Of a DNA stretch of 64,000 nt, positions 44,901 through 56,780 are shown piece by piece. The DNA is from Atopsyche davidsoni (lineage: Eukaryota; Arthropoda; Insecta; Trichoptera; Hydrobiosidae): assembly GCA_022113835.1 (NCBI GenBank), contig JAILWY010000026.1:4236001-4300000 (forward strand), read 5' to 3'. The notes beneath the pieces were generated by a model. The model saw only the letters and a list, made by a program, of their open reading frames with translations, had not been told where the DNA came from and did not search any database. Both the position numbers and the translations under genes were made by a program. Numbering within the stretch: the first letter of the stretch is position 1; each line of letters opens with the position of its first letter.

Positions 44901-47900
44901 AACGCACATTTTGTTTTAATGTTTATATGCAATGAAACGAAATCTGAAATTACATTCTACCCGATCCATCACAATAATTGAACAAATTTAGATTTATGTC
45001 ATTATGCCATAATGTTCATTCGGTATATTCAAACTAATTAATATTCCTCATTGAATATTAAAATAACGATTCGCACTCAATTTACATTTTTATTTCTAAT
45101 AATATTTTTAGCGTTATATATGCCAAGCAATCAACACTCCAATTTATAACCTTGTTATAAATACCTTGATAATAGTTTGATATTAAAAAAAAATTAAATG
45201 GACATTAACACGTCTCTGGCTATCAGTTAAAAGTAATTGTTTGCTATTTGATACTCACTGTTGAATGCTTTATTTCGGGAATAGTATTTTACTCGTTGTC
45301 GCCAAAAAAAAAATTGAACTGATGTTTGTGGATTTGCATAGAGCCTGACAATGACCACAAATAAAATACAGAATAAGCACCTGCACACCAAAAGTTAAAA
45401 CAATAACTTATCGTTTTTCTTAATAATTAATTAAGTATTGCATTTAAATAAGTTCTTTATTATTTTAGTTTATTATTGTATGAAAATATTTATTATGAAC
45501 TCTGTAGCCTTAGCAATATTATAAAAGTATTTTTTTGAAGCACTATGACCATTTTATAAAATACTCAAAAAATGCTTTTAATTTTATAAGCTTTTTTTGC
45601 TGATGTTACTGTCGCTATAATAAAAAAACATAGATTTCTCAATAATATTGACTTTCACATACTATAAACTGTATCATCTTTTGCTCTCTCCAGCTTCCTG
45701 AAAAACTTTTTATTTTATTTAATTAGAGCATTGATAAGGTATATCTAGACTTATTATTCGACTCAAGAGACGTTCAACCAAGAGCTGTTTCTACAAATAA
45801 ATAATTTCTCCCGCTAACAAAATGAGAAACCATCATCTGAACTAACTTATTTTCTCACAAATCTGACACACGCGATAAAAGTGTATATACAAGCATTTTG
45901 CTTTCCATGAGATGCAGAAAACACAGTACGAGCTTTTTTTCGTTCTCCTCAATGTAAAAGGTTCTCTCATGAGATTTCCCTCTATATTTCACGCTAGCCC
46001 ACTTGACGTTGAAGGTCTTACAGTATAATTTCAGCTATATACTTGACTATCCAGAGTGCACGAGTTCTTTCACAAAATTCTTTGACCTTGGCGCCGAATT
46101 ATAATTACTACATTTTTAATACAAAAAAAAAACTTGAGGTTTTTGAAAGCATTCACTTTAAAATCTAGCTGTGAAATTACTGTGAAATCGGAAAGCGTTT
46201 GTTCAGAACATATTACATTAAAAAAAAAACTGTTTAAAGTAAAAAATAGTCACGTATACTTTAAAAGATGAATTTTATATTTCATGCAAGTACTTTCTGA
46301 AACTGCATGAAAATCATAAAATTTCTAATCTATTACTACAGTATAAAATATACTATAGAAGTTATCTACGTTTCTTTGCAAACATCAATCTGTCTCTGCA
46401 ATAATTGCACCCTTATTTGCCCTACTCTCCAAAGCCTTTTGAAAGTCGCCAGATAGTCCAAGCTAACAAAGTTAGACGCCCTATCTTAAAAACTACTCTC
46501 CGGGCCGAGTTGCCAATTCATATTACGCTCCTAACTTTCCCATATAGAATTCCGTTTCCGGTGCCCATTTCAGGCGCCGCCGTGTCACGGCTTCGTGTTT
46601 GTTAAAGAATTCCAAGTAAAACGAATTGGCATAATTAATCCGCCCACATCGTTCAACTATTTTTAAACTGTTCAACTGTATTCAAAGAATTTTCGCCGTA
46701 TATTAAGGCCACCTAACGCCACAAGCATTGTTCTTTGGTTTTAAATGGAATCGCTGGCTTAGGGAATGCAATGAATATTCTCCAAACAGACCACCGGTAA
46801 AGTTTTTTACTGGTCGATTACTTCAACAAGTTGGCTGAGCTTGTGATGAATTAAATTTAATTGAACGGTATATTTATTGACATTGGACATAACATAAAAA
46901 ATGAAGTGTATCATATTGGACATCAAAATAAGTAAATTTTATTGTAAATATTCTAGATGGAAAGCAAATATTCTAAGTATTTTAATGTGTAAGATCGATC
47001 AATAACATTTTAATAAAGTATATTTTCTTGATAACGTTCCACAGCAATAAAAAATGTTACAAATTCTTACTATACACACATCGATTTCTTATACAAAAAT
47101 AAATCATTTATAAATGAAGACCTTAGGCATTAAATAAGATAATCTTTCAAACAAACTTTACGTTGTTACTATTAAAATAGAAGCATAAGCTCCACTCGAA
47201 ATCTAGCGCTTAAAGCTAATGAAAAATGTAATATTAAACGTATTAATAAATACAGTGTAGCGTTCTTTGTTCTCAAACAATAAAATTTAAAATTCATACA
47301 CAATCAGATACAAAATATCCCCGGGTTTGTAGATAGAGCCCGCTAAGCGCCCCTTTACGTTCTCTGTGACCTGCATCTGGCCTAGATTCCGCTGCACTCG
47401 CTGTAACCGGAATGCTGCAGGTATCCCAGGTAGATAATTGACGTCCCCCATTTATTTCCCATCCCCGAGAGAGACCATTCATCCCCTTCCGGCAATTTAC
47501 AGATTGGACCTTTTTCAATTATATTCACTGGGCGATCTTACCGGACGCAGACGTGTGCAAGTCAAGATTAATGATTTGAACATCACACCTCGTAACGGTG
47601 TTTTTACTTATTATATTGCATTTATGAAAATAATACTATACCATCAAACATTTTAATAGGTGATATTGCTTATAAAAGCTCGGATATTTTTTTACAATCG
47701 GCCAATCACAATTCCTTTCAAGAATTGTTTTCAATGAATTTCCTTATTTTTTATAACAATATAATATATATTGTATGGTATTTAAACGTAAAAAAAATAA
47801 CTTGACTATTGGCATAAGCGAGTACTTTTTTATTGGTTAATATGTTGCTTTAATTTTGAATATTATTTATAAACAAAATTTAAGGTATCAAAGTAACTGG

Positions 47901-50900
47901 GACTGATTTCTAACTGGTATAATTTCTATGTGAAACCGAGCGTAGACTAGAATAAGTTATCGTCTACCTTAATCTATCCTTATACACTGTTTCTTATAAA
48001 ACTATTGCTATATGAATACCACAAACCACCCTTCAGTGTTTCAGCGCTTTCAGCCGGTAAGTATAATATCCGTCAGAACTTTAAAGTCACGCATTATTGC
48101 TCGAATTAAAGTTGATTCGCACTTCTGGTATGTCCTCTTTCTTTACAATCCTCATACTCATAAGATACCCACAAGATACCAAAAATAATAATATAAAATA
48201 CTATCAAATCATAAATAAAATATCGCCAAAACTCATTGTCGCGGATATACGTAGTAACATCCAGGTGCAAAGTATAAAACTCACAGCTGTACATGACAGA
48301 TTTAAAGCATGTATATGTATATTTTAGCTGAATTTATTCAATTATCTGTAAGTATACTCTCTTCACTCAAACTAGTAAATATATTTTTTTGGTAAATGAA
48401 TTAAACGTTGAAGTAACTTCAATCTACTGGAACATGTAAACAGACCAAACTAAAATTTATAATCATCACATTCTACCTTACTTGTATCTTTTACTCAGTT
48501 ATTTCAATCTGTACAGTCCAACATATCCTTCGGTGCGAATCAGGCTTTGCTTCTAGTTCCCCGCGTTGACATTGTCGTAGTAAATATGTCTAGCTGTAGT
48601 TGTCTGTTGTATATTAAATTTTATTGTTCTTTCTTAACATTTTTTCAACGTTCTAACTCTTGACCCGTCAACCAGCATTCACTATGTGTAACTAAAACCT
48701 AATCTTACTATAGGCATAGTGTAGATTTAAAGCGCTATTTGGACGACATTTGCTATGCGCCATACCATATAAATAAACTGCATAAACTAGAAATTGTGAT
48801 TTTATAAAATATAGTAAATTATTTTAATATTGTATGTTAGTGTCGTTTTTTTGTATTATTGAATGAATTCATCTGTTCTTTTTTATTGTTGAATAAAATT
48901 GTACAATATTGTAATTAAAGCAATATGTTTGGTGTGGTACATTTAAGGGTTTTTTGTATTTTTATTGTAATCATTTTTTTTAATACGGGGTAACAAGACG
49001 TTTATGAGATTATGCGGTTTATTATCAGTGGCGTTATCATTCAAATGTGTATCTGAAAGAAGTTTATGTGTAAGTTTTATAAGTAAGAAAGTCTATTATA
49101 AGTTAATTACGATATGTAAATAAAACAATTATTTAATGTTTTATTATAAATTAATGGCCTTTTTTGGCTTATTTGTAAAAGTTGTCCATAAAATAGGATA
49201 GCAATAAATATCTACCCCTTAGTGGGAAATTTCAGAAATGAAATGTCAGGTTGCTATTCGATACTTTTGATGCCATAAAAAAGATTTTGTAATTTATATA
49301 TTACTCTTTATCTTATAATTGCGTTAACCTTTTGTTTTAAACACGCGTACTTTTACCATTTTTTTATATATTAAATTTGATCGGCGCTAACCGCAAAAAT
49401 ATAATTGATTTGACTTCAATGATTTTTACATGTAATATTAACTTCATGATAATATTGTTGAGATTGGTTTTGAAACTCGTCCAAACACGTTTGTGATAGG
49501 ACAGAAAACAAGGCTTGAAAAAGAACAACCCAATGTTATTTGGTTTTACTTCTTTAATATTTTTGTGGGAATGGTCAAAATTGGTCCATGCAAATATCTC
49601 TTGAAAATAAATTACTTTAATACGATGCAAATATTCAAGCATTCAAACGATGCTCGCATAGAAATCACAGAGCCACAAAACTATATTTTCGTGTTAGAAG
49701 TTTTAATGGTGTTAAAAATATCGAGTAGTTTCCTGACCACGAATATCAAGCATATCTGCAACTAGACCCTAAAATTATATCTAATTATAATTATAGCATT
49801 ATTCAAGTGTATTATTTGCTTTTGAAATAAATTCATATATACTAGGAGTGTAGATAACATTCTGAAAGAACATGTAAAATATACATAAAAATTCACTAGC
49901 GTTTATTTATATAAATCCATAAACGATGAAACTCTATTTTGAAAAAAAAATGAATGACAGACTGATTTTGTTTTGCCGGTTGTTTGCAAGTTAACTGTTA
50001 AAAATCACACAATTGTAATTATAATATAAATTAGAACGAAGAGCTTTAAAAGTCACTTGGCATGATAATGTAATCGGTATATGATCATAAGGAGCAGCAA
50101 TAAGTAAGAACCATGCCACTAGTGTAAGGTAACGCAAATAATATTCACCTGTACCATCACGACTCGGATTGAAGGTAGCGCAGTCACTTTTCACCCTTAC
50201 CATCATGACTTGGTTTGAAGGACACTTTATAGATGCTGCGTTTAATCTTCCAAAAGCACAAAAATTTAATTAAGGCCTATCCTAAATAGGCTTGTTGGCA
50301 TGAAATTGTTTATTTTTTTGTTATATTATTAAAGATCATAAAAGATATCAAAGTATGCAGAAAGTTTAATTTTTTTTTGAAATCTGATATGAAATGGAAC
50401 CAATTACCTTTAATAATATTTGTTTCAGATTGTGTGCAAAACATTAAAAAAACCTTTTTTTTTTGTTATGCATTACTTAATAATAATAAGACATAACATT
50501 CAATATTTAAATTGATTGACTATTGTACCAGTTATAAAATGGTTGTTAAATGTTTTACACATTACTGCCTGATAACTTTTATACAACTCAACTAACCTTT
50601 TTGCATACTAAAAAAACATTTAATGACTTGACTCAACAAATTGGTTAAAAAAATTTTTTTTTTTTTCAATTTGTCTTTGTTTTATATAAATTGTATAATG
50701 GATGACAGGTTTATTTGTGTATTTTAAAAAAAGTTTTCCGTCACAAGGGTGGTGACAGTTACAAGGGTGAAGGAAAAAATTGTAATGGACTTTTATTGAA
50801 AACCACTTTTGTAGAGAAATAGAGAGAATTAAATCTAAAACAAAAGTTTAAATTTATACCTTAAAAAACCCAAATTTGGTAAACAAATTAGTTTTTTTTT

Positions 50901-53548
50901 TTTAATAATATATTTACACATTTTGAGAAACTTTCTTCTTTTTTTTTTTTTAGCAGTTTAGCATATTATAGATAAACATTAATGGCGTTGCTTTATGTAT
51001 GCGATAATAACTGGAATATTCTATCCTATTGCGAATGGTCTACTAAACGTATCATCTATAGTGTTTTCATAAAGGTTTTTAACATTTTCAATATAGAGAT
51101 GATCCCATGATATAAATGCACCAATAACTAAGATCCAACGAAATTATATTAAATAAACATTCATGTATGCTTGTAAGCGATTTTGATTTATTTATATAAA
51201 ATTTTATAAAAAAAGGTATATATTTTTCTTGACTAAAATAATTGACATACTTTTTGTAGGGATTAGGAAAAATGTAAAAACAATTAATTAAATAAATGTA
51301 ACAATTCTTTTAATTATCAATACGAGGAATACTTAGAAAATATGTTTACACTGTTATGTATGACGCACGCTTTTACATTATTGAGGTTTAATATTGTTTA
51401 TATAAACTACTTGAATTGTAAATTTTAGAAATATAAATGGTATTCGCGGGTTTATGGATATTCGATAATTTAGTCTGTTCAATGCACTTTATAAAGAATA
51501 TTTGTGATGATGTAAAATTGAGAATTAGTTTGAATGCAAACTGCATGCCTTGTGCATAGCGAACAGTGTCCGTACATGAAATAGATTCGTTACAATCTTT
51601 GTAGAATAAAACTTCGTACTTTGCTTCAATTCTCAAGTTTAAATTATCATATAATGCTTCCCTATACGTCGATTATTTGTTATCTGAATTAACCTTTTTA
51701 TTCGAGTCTTTACGAGTGGAGTGCGCTAGACAGAGTCACCAAACTTTTTATAACCTCTCTCTCTCTCTATTTTGGAAACGTATTTTTGCTTATTTTGTAT
51801 GTTATATACTATCGTAAGACCAGGTATTTATAATTTCTGTTATAAAATTATACCTCCAATGAAAATATTATGAATAATTATGTTGGTTTACGTTCATAAA
51901 ACAATATGTTTTAAGTGTATATTTTTTTTATCAATGCATATAATTTTCAAATAACATGCTTTTACAAACACATGATTATTAAATTAATTCAATAGAAATA
52001 AATACCTCCGTCCAGTAAAAGTTCATTTTCAAACATTTTATAGAAAATGCATCAACACATTTCAGTATCTTACAAGTGATATGTGAATTACTTTATTGCA
52101 ACATAACAAAAAATACACGACGAATTTCTAAAATTTATTATGTTTATACCTACTTGCACTTATTACATTATAATGTTCAAATAGTTTTGAAATTTTATAT
52201 TCAGTGTTTTAAATATTTAATTTGTTTTATTTTCGAATAGAAATGTTGTACATAGTTAAAAAAAATCTATAAAGATAGCATAATTGTGATTTGGTAATAC
52301 TAAATTGAAGATAAAATACATATAGATTCCTTTATGTTAAAACTAGCTAAATTTTCGTTTTGTTTAAATGCTCATTTATATTTCTTGTTGGAGTTACTTT
52401 ACAAAAGCTTAAATTTTATAAATATGTTCATATGAATTTTAAAACTCCAGATTACTAGAAATAATTACTCAAATCTTTAGATCAACTTGCCGCTTGTAAA
52501 TTACTACGTGATTGTTCGTACTTGCGTATTAGTTAATAAAATGTTTTGATCGTGTATAAGATATCTCAAAATAAATGTAATTGATTTAACTGCGAATGAT
52601 TTTTTTTTATTTTACCTTCCTCGAAAAATCCTGTTTCAGCGTATGTAATAAAAAAACTGCAGCAACCCTTAACTCAATGAATAGTGCGTTAGGGGTAAAG
52701 GGTTAACCAGCGAGCGATCCACTTATCATGACCTCCATAGTTATAAAGTATTAAACAATATTTTTAACTGCAAAAATAAAAACTTATTTGGATTATTAAT
52801 TATATTAGATTCCTCATTACAAGAATTAAAAAAATACACCCATCTAAATGAAATGTATAAAAAAAAAAAAAACAAGAACAAAAAAGCACTTTGATCCATA
52901 TGTAAGTGCAAGCCAAGATAATTTTTTTAAAATTATATATTTTAATTATTTTTAAAGCAAAACATTTCCACATTTTTTCTCTACAAGCATTAAAAATATA
53001 TATGTATATATTTCAAAAATCATCAAATTTAATACTTTATCAACTAATTCAAATAATAAAAAAAACTTATTTCAAAGATTAATTTCCATCATCAAAATAT
53101 GTACAAATGGAAATAAACATATATGCGTATGAGTTACATGAATGATAAAAACATTTACTCGTATAAGTTAAAGTCTCAAGATGAAAGCAAAAACCTGACT
53201 CAGCCATGGAAATTAAATCAATGTGAAGACTTTTATAATTAATTTTAAGCATATTTAAAAGCAAATTGTCTACGAGAAAGACTCATCACTAAGCAGTGAA
53301 AACTTTCAAACCCTGAAAATGCTTTTATAAGGTTTTGGTGTAATATTATACATCTAAAGTTATAAGTCATTTCAAAGCATATATTAATTGTGTTAAATAT
53401 ATATTTTTTTTAAATATTTGTGAATTGTACGCATTGGGTACTGAGAGTTTATTGTTTTTAAAAACATAAAAAAATTCAAGAAAGTCATATGAATAAATAA
53501 ATAAAGCTTTTTTTATTGGCGTTGCTTAGATTTCGATCACATGTTTGA
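41905..53548. other. 11.6-kb AT-rich stretch without recognised genes
   Basis: All open frames are short and AT-driven. GC-richer islands near 42.05-42.19, 43.35-43.60, 44.58-44.72 and 47.32-47.56 kb hold no recognised exon. There is a CT microsatellite at 51755..51768. It is probably intergenic or a very long intron. Confidence 0.5.
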
Positions 53549-53724
53549 TTAGGTCACTCTGCCGAATAGGTTGATTTCAATTATGTAGCCTATGAGGGTA
53601 GTGCAGAGCCTCCAATAAGTTTGATAAACTTCCCTAAGGACCTGCTGCTGTGGGGGCGGGCAGGCTGCCAACTCGTATAAAACACTTCCCTCTCGGACGG
53701 AAACTCTCACGCTTCCACCCCCAC
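53549..53724 (-). CDS. Unidentified exon-like open frame
   Basis: On the minus strand, 53724 down to the stop at 53549 reads a GC-richer frame containing SVRVSVREGSVLYELAACPP, then QVLREVYQTYWRLCTTLIGY, ending EINLFGRVT. Its composition is more protein-like than neighbouring frames, which are AT-driven. I do not recognise the family. The upstream splice acceptor is not convincing (no pyrimidine tract), and no further exon was found to the right. It could be the last exon of an unrecognised gene or chance. Confidence 0.2.
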
Positions 53725-54312
53725 GGCAAGTATTAATTGAAAATGCTATTATTGTCGTCATAATGAACAAGAAAAATATAATCACACGAATACAATAATT
53801 AAGTATCCGATTCAAACATAAAACGATGATAAAAATCCTTAAAAAAGCTATTCCCGGATACCTACACTTCAACAACTCTATAGATGCTGTGTTCTGAACA
53901 GAATACACATATATGTATAAAAAAAATGCGGATTTATTAAAAAAATATTTTTAAAAGCTTAAACTCGGTGAAAGCATTCAAAACATTACTTTTATGCCAG
54001 AGCAGGTTAGCTTGTAAGGTTCTTTTTTTTGGCTCATTGATTGAATCAATTTACATTTCATTCACCGGTTTGATCACCGTTTTGACAGGTATTTAATTTA
54101 TTTACGCTTATTTCAAATTGCTTGCACTGACATTTGTCCGTACGGATATAAAATAATTATTTATTTACTTAAGACTCTTTCGTAATCAAATGGTTAAACA
54201 AAATTGTATATTAAGAACTTCTTGGAACTTTAATGGGTTCAGTGGGAATTTCGGGCGTAAATTTCGAATTAAACTGAAATGAGAATGATTTGACTATCCG
54301 TTAAAATAGAAA

Positions 54313-54515
54313 TTATTATAATGATAAAAGTACCTTTGTATTTTGTCTTCACTTTGAGTTTATTAAATTATTTGCATTACTAGTTTCGACCAAATAGACT
54401 AGGTCATCATCAGATGCATAACTAAACTTCAGTTTAGTTATGCATCTGAAAATACACAGGTACTTTTATCATTATAATAATGGATCTTCACCAATCAAAT
54501 GCCTTGTCCCTCAAC
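54313..54515 (-). repeat. Palindromic repeat with hammerhead-like core, copy 1
   Basis: Arms beginning TTATTATAATGATAAAAG and its inverse flank a partly deleted palindrome. On the minus strand, CTGATGA (54407..54413) is followed by a short hairpin and GAAA (54384..54387). Homology with copy 2 continues outward past 54480 to about 54515. Orientation is opposite to copy 2. Confidence 0.75.
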
Positions 54516-54737
54516 AAGAGTAGAAATTATTACTTGCGCCACTTTAAATTATTATAAATTACTAAGATATTTTTTTTCTTTGCAATAATAATAGCATGTG
54601 TTGTAATACCACAACTTGTGTACAGCTGAAACTGATTTCAATGCAAACAACTGAGTTTCCTTGTTTTTAGTTCAAAAATACAATTTAATAGAAAATAATC
54701 ATATTGACTTAAAAAAATATTTTAATCGAATATTACT

Positions 54738-54848
54738 GTTGCTTGGGTGTTATGGTGCTTGGAGAATATGTTGCTCCGACGTTTCGGTCTTCGCGCCGGG
54801 ATCACCTTTAATGATTTATCATCAGAGTAATATTTACCCCCAAGCAAC
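54738..54848 (-). repeat. Second type of repeat with CTGATGA...GAAA core
   Basis: GTTGCTTGGG (54738..54747) and its perfect inverse (54839..54848) bracket a minus-strand CTGATGA (54819..54825) and GAAA (54782..54785) followed by CGTCGG. The architecture is like 54313..54515 but the sequence differs, so it belongs to another family. Confidence 0.5.
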
Positions 54849-54984
54849 CCACAACGACGGATGCCAAAACCAATGAGCACACCCGCGACTAGTTGTTTTT
54901 TTTTTTTAAATGTGCACATAATACAATCCCCCCGAATTTACTAAACTTTAATTGCGCATCATTTGCCCAGCGCCGCAGTGAATA

Positions 54985-55210
54985 TCAAATATCAATTAAA
55001 CAACTGAAACTTGTCCGCTTCCGGTGCCGGGCTGGAGTTCCGGCGTAATGGCGCCGGCGCCGTGATGCCGCGGACGTGTTCGAGGGGCCCTCGTTAGTGG
55101 AGCCCCCGCCCCCACACCCGCCCCTGCCCAGCGGCCCAGGACCGTGGAGGACACTCCGAGGCGGCTGCATCGCCAGGAGTGGTCCTCGCAACTAAAGCTC
55201 GCCTCGATAT
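54985..55210. other. GC- and CpG-rich island
   Basis: About 200 bp of unusually GC-rich sequence (GGCGCCGGCGCCGTGATGCC, CCCCCGCCCCCACACCCGCC). Frames are open on both strands, but none matches a known protein. It could be a promoter-type CpG island, an exon of an unrecognised gene, or a GC-rich repeat. Confidence 0.4.
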
Positions 55211-55276
55211 TGTTTAAGAAGTGAAACATGCAGTTCTCTAAAGTGTGATTTTAAATTAATTGCAGAAGACTCTTGG

Positions 55277-55695
55277 CTCTATCTATCTTTTGTGAACATA
55301 TGTTTGTTTCTTAAACGCCTTCATTCTCACTCGGTGACTTGTGTCACCGTGGGGTTATGTGGTGTGGTGTGTGAATGGGGGGGTGGCTTTTGGCCTTCTT
55401 TGGTAGAGGCAGTCCTCGAGATTGTAGTCGAGGAGGGAACTGATAGATGGGTTTGGGAATAAGGGGGTGGAGATTTGGAAGGAGTGGGCGAGGTCAATGA
55501 TGACCTCGTGTATCGTCTTCAGTTTGGTATCTCTTCGGAGTTGTGCGTTCTGGACGAACCATGGTGCATTTAATGCCCATCGGAGAATTTTGTTGTGTAT
55601 CACTTGGAGGGGCTTGAGCTTCTTTGGTGGGATATATCCCAGTTAGTTCTTAAACGCCTTCATTCTCACTCGGTGACTTGTGTCACCGTGGGGTT
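55277..55695 (-). mobile_element. 5'-truncated Jockey-like LINE insertion
   Basis: Flanked by a 13-bp direct repeat AGAAGACTCTTGG (55264..55276 and 55696..55708), the target duplication. On the minus strand it runs from a 5' truncation to a 3' tail rich in AGATAG units. Both its 3' part (55308..55357) and its 5' edge (55647..55696) carry the same 50-bp segment, which contains the perfect hairpin CGGTGAC-ACAA-GTCACCG. Confidence 0.8.
55355..55636 (-). pseudogene. C-terminal end of a LINE reverse-transcriptase polyprotein
   Basis: The minus-strand frame reads GYIPPKKLKPLQVIHNKIL, then RWALNAPWFVQNAQLRRDT and KTIHEVIIDLAHSF, and stops at 55355. The APWFVxNxxLxxD block is the typical C-terminal region after the reverse transcriptase in Jockey-clade non-LTR elements. 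Only about 90 residues remain, without catalytic domains. Confidence 0.75.
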
Positions 55696-55754
55696 AGAAG
55701 ACTCTTGGCGATAATAACTTATTATTATTAAAAATATCTATATATATACATAAC

Positions 55755-55940
55755 CCGCACCCGGCGTATTCACCAGACCTGCCCCCTTCCGTTTATCACT
55801 TGTTCCGGCCGATGGCGCATGGCTTGGCTGTACTACACTTGGCCAATTTCGAAGAAGTCGAAAGTTGGCTGTACGAATGATTTCGATCCAATAAAGCGTC
55901 GTTTTATCGTCACATTATTCATGTATTGTATTATATACAC
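55755..55940 (+). pseudogene. Mariner transposase C-terminal fragment
   Basis: Reads PHPAYSPDLPPSVYHLFRPM then HGLAVLHLANFEEVESWLYE, an internal stop (55878..55880), and ends SNKASFYRHIIHVL. The block matches mariner YSPDLAPSDYHLF, but the third catalytic Asp is replaced by Val. It is a dead fragment whose family looks distinct from the element at 29.3 kb, which belongs to the DETWIHWYTPETKEQ type. Confidence 0.75.
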
Positions 55941-56281
55941 AGTAAACACGTTTAGCTAGCGGTGGACGATACTTTGCATTGAAATTTTCCATTTTTCATT
56001 GATCAAAATTACTTAAAAGCTTACTTGCTCATTTAATATATATCTAGAAAGTTGTCCAATTAATTTTAATTAAACTTTTTTTTTTACAAACTATCCATAT
56101 AAGTTACCAAAAAGTATATTGATAATACTTGAATATGTCGTGTTGCCTCTGGTATAGTCTAGACTTTATTGTAAGGTTTTATTTCACTTGAAACTTGAAG
56201 ACACTTAATAATTTTAGCAGAAGTTACAAAATTGTAAAACCGTGTTACTGATGATGCATCCCCACGTTTCATCCCCCATCA

Positions 56282-56296
56282 TAACCTAACCTAACC
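56282..56296. repeat. Short telomere-like motif
   Basis: TAACCTAACCTAACC, under three units of the insect TTAGG repeat. It is short enough to be chance or TE-derived. Confidence 0.5.
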
Positions 56297-56510
56297 CGAA
56301 CCCTGCGCCGCTGAAAGGGCGTATTGTTTTAGTTTACTCAATGCATCCTGAGGGGATATCCTTCGGATTGATGAGATGCAAATGTTTGTCTGGCACACAC
56401 GAGGGGTGCCAGATGCAGTACTAACCCCTTCTCTCGGGCTCGTGTGTTATCGCAAATTATATGATTAAAACGGCCACCACTATCCTCGCTTCAAAGGTAT
56501 TTTAATAATA

Positions 56511-56780
56511 GCTTGTTGAAGGACAATGCATGTAATTCGTGAAGATCCATTATTATAATGATAAAGTACCTGTGTATTTTGTCTTGACTTTGAGTTTATT
56601 AATTTTTTTGCATTACTAGTTTCGACTCAATACACTGGGTCATCATCAGATGCATAACTAAACAGTTTACTTATGCATCTGATGATGACCCAATGTATTG
56701 GGTCGAAACTAGTAATGCAATTTTTTTTAATAAACTCAAAGTGAAGACAAAATACAAAGGTACTTTTATCATTTTAATAA
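56511..56780 (+). repeat. Palindromic repeat with hammerhead-like cores, copy 2
   Basis: A nearly perfect palindrome of about 230 bp (56550..56780) preceded by a unique shoulder (GCTTGTTGAAGGACAA) shared with copy 1. Plus strand: CTGATGA (56679..56685), hairpin GACCCAA-TGTA-TTGGGTC, GAAA (56705..56708). The mirrored core lies on the minus strand (56643..56649 and 56620..56623). No coding sequence. Confidence 0.8.

Noticed and set aside
56282..56296. TTAGG-type telomere-like repeat
   Set aside because: Fewer than three units; too short to indicate a telomere or a fusion site.
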